Below are positions 1-6,509 of a stretch of 64,000 bases of DNA, in pieces (within the stretch, counting starts at the first letter, position 1; each line of letters opens with the position of its first letter). The stretch is from Sphingomonadales bacterium 32-65-25. GTDB taxonomy: Bacteria > Pseudomonadota > Alphaproteobacteria > Sphingomonadales > Sphingomonadaceae. A program made the position numbers and the translations under genes. Under the pieces are notes generated by a model. That model saw only the letters and a program-made list of their open reading frames with translations. It was not told the DNA's origin and searched no databases. The DNA lies in the NCBI GenBank assembly GCA_002280855.1, contig NCEU01000007.1, positions 1 through 64,000 of the forward strand. Direction: 5' to 3'.

Positions 1-351
1 CTGTCCTCTTCTATGATTTCCATCGTCAATACCGAATGCCACGTTCCCAAAACGTTCTCCGACTTGGCCAAAATCGCAGCTTGGGGCCGACTGGGCCAGC
101 TTGGAGCGCTCGGCCTGGTCGTCAATCTCGTCGTGCTCTGGAATACGATCTACATGGACGCCGCCATCAACCAGCTCGTCACTGAAGGCTACGACGCCAA
201 GCCGGAGGATGTCGCGCGTCTCTCGCCGCTCGGCTTCGGCCACGTCAACATGCTCGGCCGATACGCCTTCACACTCCCGGAATTCGTCGCTCGCGGTGAA
301 CTCAGGCCGCTACGTGATCCGAAAACCGCCGATCCGGACGAAGAGCCTTGA
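1..351 (+). CDS. tnpA: Tn3-family transposase, C-terminal end (gene runs off the left edge)
   Basis: The reading frame is open from the first base and stops at 349-351, so only the last ~116 codons are present. The residues read as the conserved tail of Tn3-family DDE transposases: a VVLWNTIYMDAA block, then a PEDVARLSPLGF block, then NMLGRYAFTLPE and ARGELRPLR near the end. The protein would catalyse replicative transposition by acting on the 38-bp terminal repeats. One of those repeats follows five bases after the stop (356-393), as usual for Tn3 elements, where tnpA ends close to one terminus. The body of the transposon therefore lies to the left, outside the window. Family assignment is firm; whether the whole gene is intact cannot be seen. 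Confidence 0.93.
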   Translation: MSSSMISIVNTECHVPKTFSDLAKIAAWGRLGQLGALGLVVNLVVLWNTIYMDAAINQLVTEGYDAKPEDVARLSPLGFGHVNMLGRYAFTLPEFVARGELRPLRDPKTADPDEEP

Positions 352-355
352 AATC

Positions 356-393
356 CTTATGTAGGTTTTCTGTTCCGTTGCTACTCAGACCCC
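356..393. repeat. 38-bp terminal inverted repeat of the Tn3-family element (right end)
   Basis: Read on the minus strand from 393, the sequence starts GGGGTCTGAGTAGC and contains the GGAAC...GAAAAC core. It ends in TAAG at 356, exactly 38 bp long. This matches the length, the GGGG start and the TAAG end of Tn3-type terminal repeats. It lies directly after the tnpA stop, so position 393 is the outer boundary of the transposon and the DNA to the right is the target. The capP stop codon lies inside the repeat. Confidence 0.88.
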
Positions 394-1197
394 AAGCAGC
401 GAGATCGCGAAATCGTACTGCTCGGCGAATACCGTCATTTCCCGTACCGGTTCTCGAAACCAAACGCCGACCCCATGATCGATGGTTGCCCTGCCATCAA
501 TCAGCAGATCCTGTTTGACAGGGAGCGATGTTGCCGGAATTTCGATCGGCCCCGCAGACGTGCGGAAGAACGCCCCGGTTTTCAACGCCGATGGACTCGA
601 ACGGGCCCAAAGAATGAAACCGTCACGGGACACGACCAGGACTGCTCGCTTCTGCGTATAGCTGAGCCAGCGCAGTGTCGCAGCGATGAGGGAAACTCGA
701 TACCGATCCGCGCAATGGGCGATCATGTCGAGATCGACCTTGTCCCTTTCCGGGATCTGACGACGGAAGTCATCAAGCGGCATCAGGAAGTTGGCGGCGA
801 ACACATTGGCTTGATGTTCCACCTGTCCGTATTCGGAATCCCAGCGAACCACATCCTGTTCACCACAGCGGAAACCATTCGGGTACGCCGCCCGGTGCAG
901 TAGGAAGTGGCCGAACTCGTGGGCCAGCGTGAAGTTGATCCGGCCCTTCGAACTGATCTTGTTATTGTAGATGATTCCCCAGCCCTTGCGACCAGCCGGG
1001 GCTTTGAATAGCGCACCATCGAAACCCGGCAGATTGTCACCCTGAACGCTTATAATCGGGTCGTCGGGAAACCGCTGCGCGGTGTATTCCCGTGCCACCG
1101 CCGGAATATCGATCGGAAACCGATCCGCCCCGAACACTGCATTCAGGAGATGGGTGATCTCAAAAGCCCAGCGCTCAGGTGACGGAGGGCGTGTCAT
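385..1197 (-). CDS. capP: ImmA/IrrE-family metallopeptidase, CapP-like regulator protease of CBASS
   Basis: 270 residues. A zinc-peptidase signature AHEFGHFLLH lies at about residues 91-100, and a downstream EHQANVFAANFLMP block supplies the third ligand, as in ImmA/IrrE (DUF955) peptidases. The C-terminal ~100 residues form a separate sensor-like domain. It overlaps the small XRE repressor gene by four bases (ATGA), and the pair stands divergently in front of a CBASS operon. That is the arrangement of CapH/CapP, in which CapP cleaves CapH after DNA damage and de-represses CBASS. The last codons and the stop (TGA at 385-387) lie inside the Tn3 terminal repeat, so the native C-terminus may have been trimmed. 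The family is certain; the CapP role is inferred from context. Confidence 0.8.
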   Translation of the reverse strand: MTRPPSPERWAFEITHLLNAVFGADRFPIDIPAVAREYTAQRFPDDPIISVQGDNLPGFDGALFKAPAGRKGWGIIYNNKISSKGRINFTLAHEFGHFLLHRAAYPNGFRCGEQDVVRWDSEYGQVEHQANVFAANFLMPLDDFRRQIPERDKVDLDMIAHCADRYRVSLIAATLRWLSYTQKRAVLVVSRDGFILWARSSPSALKTGAFFRTSAGPIEIPATSLPVKQDLLIDGRATIDHGVGVWFREPVREMTVFAEQYDFAISLLGV

Positions 1198-1517
1198 TCG
1201 TCGTCGCCCAAAAGATCGGCCATGCGTCGAATCTTGTCTTTGGTGGCTGCATCCATTTTTCTGTATTTGCGAAAAAAGGCGTTGTCTGTGGCGTCTTCGA
1301 CGCCAACCTTCTCGGTCGTGTCAATTAGGTAGTCAGTCGTGACACCGAGAACCGCCGCGATCTTTGCAACCTTATCGGCCGAGGGGCGGGGCGGATTCTT
1401 GTTCTCCAGCTCCCAAATGTAACTTTTGCTCGATTCAGCGAGTTCAGCGAGTTTGTCGAGGGTGTAACCCTTCGCCTTTCGCAGATCCCGGATCTTGTCG
1501 CCTAGCGGCGTCGACAC
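1194..1517 (-). CDS. capH: XRE-family helix-turn-helix repressor, CapH-like
   Basis: 107 residues from a GTG start at 1515-1517, with a GGAGAG ribosome site seven bases upstream. Longer in-frame extensions to 1943 run through the opposite gene and are unlikely. Residues ~5-65 form a classic HTH_XRE domain (LGDKIRDLRKAKGYTLDKLAEL ... SKSYIWELENK). The C-terminal tail is charged (FRKYRKMDAATKDKIRRMADLL). It would bind the shared promoter region at 1549-1620 and repress both its own operon and the plus-strand genes. It is the expected substrate of the adjoining peptidase. The HTH assignment is clear; the CapH name rests on the paired peptidase and the adjoining CBASS genes. Confidence 0.8.
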   Translation of the reverse strand: MSTPLGDKIRDLRKAKGYTLDKLAELAESSKSYIWELENKNPPRPSADKVAKIAAVLGVTTDYLIDTTEKVGVEDATDNAFFRKYRKMDAATKDKIRRMADLLGDDE

Positions 1518-1548
1518 GTCATACTCTCCATACTCCAAATCACCCTTG

Positions 1549-1620
1549 TTCAGAGTAGCGATATATCGGGTCCTTGACAACGCGCATTTCGCTGGCCATA
1601 TTAAGTTCGGAGTAGCGGTA
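1549..1620. promoter_or_regulatory. Back-to-back promoters with two 15-bp direct repeats (candidate CapH operators)
   Basis: On the plus strand TTGACA (1574-1579) and CATATT (1597-1602) are 17 bp apart. On the minus strand TTGTCA (1575-1580) and TACTCT (1552-1557) are also 17 bp apart, so the two -35 boxes overlap almost completely. A 15-bp direct repeat, TTCRGAGTAGCGRTA, occurs at 1549-1563, over the minus-strand -10, and at 1606-1620, at the predicted plus-strand start point. The layout suits one repressor closing both promoters. Promoters and operators are predictions from sequence only. Confidence 0.55.
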
Positions 1621-1655
1621 CTTTTTATTTTATGACCCTGAGAGAGGATCAAGAT

Positions 1656-1895
1656 ATGGCGGATAAGCGCGGACCCGACACCCATCATGTGGTACCGAAC
1701 CATGATGGAGGGTGGGATGTTAAGCGTGGCGGCGGTGAGCGCGCCTCGGGACATTTCGATAGGAAGCAGGACGCGATCGACTACGGCCGGCAGGTGAGCC
1801 GCAATCAGGAAACGGAGCTGCGCATCCATAACAAGGATGGCCGCATCGGCCAGAGCGACAGCCACGGACGCGATCCCAATCCGCCGAAGGGCTGA
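1656..1895 (+). CDS. Small DUF2188-type protein at the head of the CBASS locus
   Basis: 79 residues from ATG 1656, preceded by GAGAGGA about seven bases upstream; an upstream ATG at 1632 lacks such a site. The protein has the DUF2188 pattern: HHVVPNHDGGWDVKRGGGER, then a Phe/Arg/Ala segment, then LRIHNKDGRIGQSDSHGRDP. These proteins are small and basic and have no established function; many sit near mobile or defence genes. The gene lies directly downstream of the plus-strand promoter shared with capH. It is followed by a strong hairpin terminator before cap6. Whether it takes part in CBASS is unknown. Confidence 0.7.
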   Translation: MADKRGPDTHHVVPNHDGGWDVKRGGGERASGHFDRKQDAIDYGRQVSRNQETELRIHNKDGRIGQSDSHGRDPNPPKG

Positions 1896-1904
1896 CCGCC
1901 CATC

Positions 1905-1930
1905 GCCGCGCCTATCGGGGCGCGGCTTTT
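1905..1930 (+). terminator. Rho-independent terminator between the DUF2188 gene and cap6
   Basis: A perfect 8-bp stem (GCCGCGCC at 1905-1912 with GGCGCGGC at 1919-1926) and a 6-base loop are followed by TTTT. It starts ten bases after the stop of the DUF2188 gene and 50 bases before cap6. It would either limit read-through into the CBASS operon or mean that the operon has its own promoter in the short gap 1931-1979. Confidence 0.7.
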
Positions 1931-1979
1931 CTATGAGGCACATTCAACCACCGCCATCGGCGGCACGAGGCAAACGAAG

Positions 1980-2903
1980 ATGCAGAAGCTGGCGGCGGTG
2001 CAGAACGAGGATTTCAATCGACCAAAGGGCATCCAGCGAGCGCGCCGGCTACCCGATCCCAAGCTAGGTGCCCTCTGGGACTCGATCATCCTGGAGGAGC
2101 GTTTGAAGGCACAGCTCCTCTCTCAAGCGATGCTGAACTTTACGATGCGCGGCAAGGTCGATCGCAGCGTCATTCCATTGCACGGTGTGATCCTGCTCGT
2201 CGGACCGCCGGGCACGGGCAAGACCTCTCTGGCCCGCGGGCTTGCGCATCGAACCGCTGAGACATTCCCGGGAAGCGGATTCCGTCTGCTCGAAGTCGAG
2301 CCCCACGCCTTAACAAGCTCAGCGATGGGCAAGACTCAACGCGCGGTGTCGGAGCTCTTTTCACAGTCGATTGCAGAAGCGGCCGCTGCAGGGCCGACGA
2401 TCGTGCTTCTCGACGAGGTCGAGACACTTGCTGCAGACCGGTCGAAAATGAGCTTGGAAGCCAATCCGATCGACATCCATCGCGCTACAGACGCCGTACT
2501 CGTTCAGCTCGACGCACTTGCCGAGCAGCACCCGAATCTTTTGTTTCTCGCCACCAGCAACTTTCCTCAGGCCGTCGACGCCGCCTTCACTTCACGCTGC
2601 GACCTCGTCATGCATGTGCCCTTACCGGATCGCGAGGCATGCGCACGCATCTTGAGGGACTGCCTGACCGGTCTTGGCAAGACCTATCCGGCCATCGCGA
2701 GGTTGCCCACTGCAGCAGGATTTGACCGTTGTGCAGCCGAATGTGTCGGGCTCGACGGGCGAGCCATCCGCAAGATGGTGGCCAACGCTTTGGCCAGCAG
2801 CCCGCAGACGGCCATGAATCCGGAACGCGTGACGATCGAAGATCTCTTTGCCGCGGCCCGGGCCGCCAAGATGGGTCGTATGCCGGGAGGCAAAGCGTCA
2901 TGA
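1980..2903 (+). CDS. cap6: TRIP13/Pch2-like AAA+ ATPase, CBASS regulator Cap6
   Basis: 307 residues, the usual size for bacterial TRIP13. One AAA+ module is visible: Walker A GPPGTGKTS at residues 75-83, Walker B IVLLDEVE at 141-148, sensor-1 region LFLATSN, and an arginine-finger-like SRCD segment shortly after. The C-terminal helical lid ends with GLDGRAIRKMVANAL. In type III CBASS this hexameric enzyme unfolds the N-terminus of closed HORMA proteins and so switches CD-NTase signalling off. It is the first gene of the core operon and overlaps the next gene by four bases (ATGA at 2900-2903). No upstream in-frame start with a better ribosome site was found. Assignment is strong because its known partners follow directly. 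Confidence 0.9.
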   Translation: MQKLAAVQNEDFNRPKGIQRARRLPDPKLGALWDSIILEERLKAQLLSQAMLNFTMRGKVDRSVIPLHGVILLVGPPGTGKTSLARGLAHRTAETFPGSGFRLLEVEPHALTSSAMGKTQRAVSELFSQSIAEAAAAGPTIVLLDEVETLAADRSKMSLEANPIDIHRATDAVLVQLDALAEQHPNLLFLATSNFPQAVDAAFTSRCDLVMHVPLPDREACARILRDCLTGLGKTYPAIARLPTAAGFDRCAAECVGLDGRAIRKMVANALASSPQTAMNPERVTIEDLFAAARAAKMGRMPGGKAS

Positions 2904-3376
2904 GCACCGTTGCCAGCCGCACCTTCAAAAGCACGCCTGAGCGTGACGCCTCACGGACCTGGACGGCGATCGTCGATCTGTTGACGCAAGGCAAAGCCGG
3001 CGATGCGCGGACAGAGCTCCTTGCCGTCGCCGGCGTCGCCGCCAGCGTAATTGCAGATCAGGCACCGAAGGATGCCGCAATCACGGTGACCTGCGATGGT
3101 CCTCGGACCCGCATCTATTGTCTTTATGACGATGATGCTGTCGAGGGCTCGGACGCCAACGAAGATGCTCTGGGTTTTGACCCTTTAAAGGGGAACTGGC
3201 GTGTTTCTCTTCCCTGCCTGGTGGATGATCTTGCCTGGGTTCAAGGCGCTCTGAAGAAACACAGCACCCGAATTACGGCACGCGATCTCAATGAAGCAGT
3301 GTCCAACGCAGACGAAGCGGCAACAACGAAATCTCAGGCGCTTGTCTTCGATCCGAAGGGATTTCTCGGCTCATGA
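2900..3376 (+). CDS. Second HORMA-type CBASS regulator (HORMA3-like) with C-terminal closure-motif candidate
   Basis: 158 residues from the ATG that overlaps the cap6 stop. A globular part (about 1-120) contains the [15 protein letters not shown] segment and a [13 protein letters not shown] segment. A Ser/Ala/Thr-rich linker then leads to a short C-terminal tail with VFDP at 149-152. In the P. aeruginosa type III system, a second HORMA protein carries a C-terminal peptide of the form hydrophobic-x-F-[N/D]-P that is captured by its partner HORMA; the tail here fits that form. It overlaps cap7 by four bases. The HORMA3 identity comes from remembered resemblance and gene position, and the fold itself cannot be proven by eye. 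Confidence 0.7.
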   Translation: MSTVASRTFKSTPERDASRTWTAIVDLLTQGKAGDARTELLAVAGVAASVIADQAPKDAAITVTCDGPRTRIYCLYDDDAVEGSDANEDALGFDPLKGNWRVSLPCLVDDLAWVQGALKKHSTRITARDLNEAVSNADEAATTKSQALVFDPKGFLGS

Positions 3377-3873
3377 CCAACGTTGCCGTCAACACCTATA
3401 CGCATTCTGTCACCTATGTCGCAGACAACATCCTAAAGAGCCTGAAGGATATCATTCGCCTCAGCGGTCTCGATCCATCGGAGTTCGTCGGCGATTGGGA
3501 AACGCACATGCGTGGCGTTCAGACCTGGCTGAACACTGGCGATCTCGAAACCGTGAAGCTGGAAATCTACAACCCAAAAACCGATGCGCTGATTTTCCGA
3601 TGGGACATCGAGATCTCCTACGGCTGGTCGGGTGGCGACGGTAATTTCTGGACCGATACCGAACAGCTCAAGTACGCAATCAGGAAGGCTGGTTTGGCGC
3701 CGAGCGAGGCTCGCTACCGGTTTCTATTGCACACGAAACTTGGCCGGCCCGATGTGATCGGGTGGAGCAAGACGACCGGGCGTCCGACGGACGGGATGGT
3801 GCGGCAAAGCCTCGGCACGACGGTTGAACACAGCGGCCTTGGTGCCAGTACATCATATCTGAGGAGAGCCTGA
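3373..3873 (+). CDS. cap7: Bacterial HORMA-domain protein (HORMA2-like), Cap7, activator of CdnD
   Basis: 166 residues. It starts with the N-terminal strand and helix typical of bacterial HORMA family 2 ([21 protein letters not shown]). The core is rich in aromatic and charged strands ([40 protein letters not shown]). The end has a Gly/Arg-rich safety-belt-like C-terminus ([18 protein letters not shown]). In relatives, the open form changes to a closed form when it captures a closure-motif peptide from phage or from the HORMA3 partner. The closed form then binds and stimulates the CD-NTase. It overlaps its upstream neighbour by ATGA and cdnD by one base (TGATG), so the proteins are probably made in matched amounts. 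Confidence 0.87.
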   Translation: MTNVAVNTYTHSVTYVADNILKSLKDIIRLSGLDPSEFVGDWETHMRGVQTWLNTGDLETVKLEIYNPKTDALIFRWDIEISYGWSGGDGNFWTDTEQLKYAIRKAGLAPSEARYRFLLHTKLGRPDVIGWSKTTGRPTDGMVRQSLGTTVEHSGLGASTSYLRRA

Positions 3874-4769
3874 TGCTCACGGTCGATGAAGCATTCCGCA
3901 AATTCAAAAGCCGCCTCGAGCTGAACGACAGGGAACAGGCGAACGCGTCGGCGCGTCAGAAGGAAGTGCGGGATTATCTCGACACCAAATTCAAGATCGA
4001 TCGGAGCTTCTTGACCGGCTCCTACGCGCGCTGGACTAAAACGAAGCCCTTGAAGGATGTCGATATCTTTTTCGTTCTGAAGTCCTCAGAGAATCACTAC
4101 CTCTCGAAAGCGCCATCGATCGTTCTGACCGACTTTCATAATGCGTTGGTCGAGAAATATGGCGACAAGGCCAAGAAGCAGAATCGCTCGATCAACGTGG
4201 ACTTCGGCGTGCAGGCCGATGCCGACGACAATACCGATTACCGCGTCATCAGCGTTGATGTCGTCCCGGCTTTCGACAAGGACAGCGACTTCGAAATCCC
4301 CGACAATGAACTCGGCAAATGGATCAAGACCAACCCGCAGATCCACGCTGAGAAGGCGACCGCCGCGCATCAGGCCTATTCCAACGAATGGAAGGGCTTG
4401 GTGCGGATGGTGAAATACTGGAACAACAATCCGAAGCACGGCGAGAAGCCGGTGAAGCCCTCGTTCCTGATCGAGGTCATGGCGCTTCAGTGCCTTTATG
4501 GCGGCTGGGGTGGCAGCTTCGACCGCGAGATGCAGGGGTTCTTTGCAACGCTCGCGGATCGGATCTTCGATGAATGGCCCGATCCGGCGGGGCTCGGCCC
4601 GGCGATCAGTAACGGAATGGATAGTGCGCGTAAGACGCGAGCGCGCGACCTTTTGCGTGCGGCGGAGCGCGAAGCAACTCTTGCAATCGACCATGTGCGT
4701 CGCGGCCGTAACGGCGAAGCGTTGCGAGCATGGCGCGAGCTGTTCGGCCCGAAATTCCCGCTGTCCTGA
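3873..4769 (+). CDS. cdnD: CD-NTase CdnD, cyclic oligonucleotide synthase of type III CBASS
   Basis: 298 residues. The nucleotidyltransferase active site is complete: GS at residues 49-50 in [12 protein letters not shown], the metal-binding pair D62 and D64 in [10 protein letters not shown], and the third acid D129 in [10 protein letters not shown]. The C-terminal half carries the OAS-like helical domain ([26 protein letters not shown]). Overall it reads very close to clade-D CD-NTases such as the P. aeruginosa enzyme, which makes cyclic tri-adenylate when bound to closed HORMA. That product fits the NucC effector encoded next. A GAGGAG ribosome site lies in the end of cap7. Product identity is inferred from family and partner, not seen. 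Confidence 0.92.
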   Translation: MLTVDEAFRKFKSRLELNDREQANASARQKEVRDYLDTKFKIDRSFLTGSYARWTKTKPLKDVDIFFVLKSSENHYLSKAPSIVLTDFHNALVEKYGDKAKKQNRSINVDFGVQADADDNTDYRVISVDVVPAFDKDSDFEIPDNELGKWIKTNPQIHAEKATAAHQAYSNEWKGLVRMVKYWNNNPKHGEKPVKPSFLIEVMALQCLYGGWGGSFDREMQGFFATLADRIFDEWPDPAGLGPAISNGMDSARKTRARDLLRAAEREATLAIDHVRRGRNGEALRAWRELFGPKFPLS

Positions 4770-4801
4770 CGGCAGGCATTAGATCGCAGTGAGATTTACC
4801 G

Positions 4802-5527
4802 ATGTCAGAATGGTCTCTGTCCCAGCTTCTTTCCTCGTTGCATGAAGATATCCAGCAGCGTCTCGCAACCGTTCGAAAGTCGTTCAATCATCCGGGCACG
4901 AAGGGTGATGCCAGCGAGAATGTCTGGATCAGCATGCTGGAGACGTATTTGCCGAAGCGCTACCAAGCGGCGAAGGCGCATGTGGTGGACAGCCTCGGAA
5001 ACTTCAGCCAGCAGATCGATGTGGTGATCTTCGACCGTCAATATTCGCCGTTCATTTTCACATACGAAAACGAGACCATCATTCCCGCTGAGAGCGTCTA
5101 TGCGGTTTTCGAGGCAAAGCAGACAGCAGACGCTGGTCTGGTTGCTTACGCGCAGGAGAAGGTCGCAAGCGTTCGTCGCCTACACCGCACAAGCCTCCCC
5201 ATTCCCTACGCCAAGGGCGTCTATCCGGCGAAGCCGTTGATCCCAATCTTGGGCGGTCTCCTGACCTTCGAGAGCGAGTGGAGTCCGGCGCTCGGTCCGT
5301 CGTTCGAGAAGGCCCTAGTCGCCGACGCTGGCGATGGACGACTCGATATCGGTTGTGTCGCGTCCCACGGCCATTTCTTCTTCGATCAAGCCGTATCGAG
5401 CTACGAATTCGTCAACGAGAACAAGCCGGCGACGGCGTTCTTGTTTAAGTTGATATCGCAGCTTCAGTTTAGCGGCACCGTCCCAATGATCGACGTCGAA
5501 GCTTACGGTCAGTGGCTTACGAAATGA
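4802..5527 (+). CDS. nucC: NucC, cA3-activated double-strand DNA endonuclease (CBASS effector)
   Basis: 241 residues, the standard NucC length. The PD-(D/E)XK-type catalytic residues fall at the published positions: D73 in QQIDVVIFD, and E104 and K106 in VFEAKQ. Long conserved NucC blocks are visible (SLHEDIQQRL, HPGTKGDASENVW, VRRLHRTSLPIPYA, NKPATAFLFKLI, GTVPMIDVEAYGQWL). NucC is a trimer that pairs into hexamers when cyclic tri-AMP binds. It then cuts DNA non-specifically, killing the infected cell before phage release. It is 32 bp downstream of cdnD in the same operon. The identification is one of the firmest in the window. Confidence 0.95.
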   Translation: MSEWSLSQLLSSLHEDIQQRLATVRKSFNHPGTKGDASENVWISMLETYLPKRYQAAKAHVVDSLGNFSQQIDVVIFDRQYSPFIFTYENETIIPAESVYAVFEAKQTADAGLVAYAQEKVASVRRLHRTSLPIPYAKGVYPAKPLIPILGGLLTFESEWSPALGPSFEKALVADAGDGRLDIGCVASHGHFFFDQAVSSYEFVNENKPATAFLFKLISQLQFSGTVPMIDVEAYGQWLTK

Positions 5528-5531
5528 CTTG

Positions 5532-6146
5532 ATGGGATCGGCGATGCGCTCTCTCACGGACTTCCTTGCCAGCCTACCTGGCATCATGCCCATTAAGACG
5601 AGGAGGCTCGTTCTTGAAGGAGGTGTTCTATCGAAAGCTGAGCGAGCCGACATCTACTCACGTGAGAGAGGTTGGCTCGACCTCGTTCTTGAGGTCGGCC
5701 CTGATGCAGCCGCCGCAATTCTGCTAGCGTACAAGGACGGGCGCCTTCCAATGAAGAGGGGCAATACGCCGACGGATGCACCGGCGGCAGAGGCTTATCT
5801 CACGGAAGGAGACAAACTTAGGAAGCAAATCGCGGAGCGGAGGAGAAGGGAGCAGGCGGTCAAAGACCCGTCGCTGATTCTGGAGAGCGATCTTGTGGAT
5901 CATCGTCTGATCGACAGCGTGTTTATCGCCAATGTCGGTACCGGATCAGGTTCTATGATGTTGGCAGGCATCACAGTGCATAAGGAAGTCGTAGGCTACA
6001 AGAGCAACAGCGGGAAGAGCACCGGTTGGCGGGTCAGGTTTGACTGGACAGGCTCTGATGGTCAGTCCCGACACTCCGAGACGACTCCTCCGGAGGCCGA
6101 CAACCGACGCAACGATCCAGACCGAAACTGGGGCTTGCATGAATGA
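5532..6146 (+). CDS. Uncharacterised protein directly downstream of nucC
   Basis: 204 residues from ATG 5532, four bases after the nucC stop; a TTG at 5529 or an ATG at 5544 are alternatives, none with a strong ribosome site. The N-terminal half is helical and charged (KAERADIYSRERGWLDLVLE, then GDKLRKQIAERRRREQ at about 94-109, possibly a short coiled coil). The C-terminal half looks like a small beta domain (MLAGITVHKEVVGYK, GWRVRFDWTGSDG). No transmembrane segment or signal peptide is visible and I recognise no family. Spacing suggests co-transcription with the CBASS genes, so it may be an accessory or a passenger gene. Confidence 0.6.
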   Translation: MGSAMRSLTDFLASLPGIMPIKTRRLVLEGGVLSKAERADIYSRERGWLDLVLEVGPDAAAAILLAYKDGRLPMKRGNTPTDAPAAEAYLTEGDKLRKQIAERRRREQAVKDPSLILESDLVDHRLIDSVFIANVGTGSGSMMLAGITVHKEVVGYKSNSGKSTGWRVRFDWTGSDGQSRHSETTPPEADNRRNDPDRNWGLHE

Positions 6147-6509
6147 TGGCGCGGCCAGGTGGCCATGCAGCAGGACGCTTAATTTTGCGATTTTCCCTGC
6201 GGTGGATGGCCGGCTTTGGCGAAGCGTGATAAACTGCTGACGGTACTTTTTGAGACTGAATTGGGTGCGCCGCCGGGTGCCGCGAGAGCAAAAATCGACC
6301 GACTGACCCCGATAGTCGGCGAAACCTCAGAAATATTTTTCTGGCGATTTTCTCTTTAAAATCAACAGCGTAACTTTTTGACGGCCTCAGTGTCGGAATT
6401 TCCGTGTTGCCAGAATACATTCTACAGTGATTTCAAATAGTTACATGCTGTTTAAACAATTGAGTGGGAATGAGGCCGGCAAAACGCGGCCGGGAATAAG
6501 GGGGCGGGA
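6147..6509. other. Intergenic segment at the right border of the CBASS island
   Basis: No open frame with coding character was found in these ~360 bases, which are visibly richer in A and T than the flanks. A 6-bp inverted repeat (CCGACT at 6299-6304, AGTCGG at 6314-6319) and a weak GATTTT/AAAATC dyad near 6350 are the only structures. A second Tn3-type terminal repeat matching 356-393 was looked for and not found. The last ~70 bases probably carry the promoter of the permease gene. Confidence 0.5.

Noticed and set aside
1194..1943. Longer version of the CapH-like gene starting at 1943
   Set aside because: The extra N-terminus crosses the promoter and the opposite DUF2188 gene, has no domain pattern, and a good ribosome site exists before GTG 1517.
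1616..6250. The 11-mer CGGTACTTTTT occurs at 1616 and 6240, flanking the CBASS genes
   Set aside because: Many 11-mer pairs are expected by chance in 64 kb, and the bases around the two copies do not match, so it is not evidence for attachment sites.
6270..6308. Possible second Tn3 terminal repeat ending GACTGACCCC
   Set aside because: Apart from the final CCCC it does not share the GAAAAC/GGAAC core or the TAAG end seen at 356-393.
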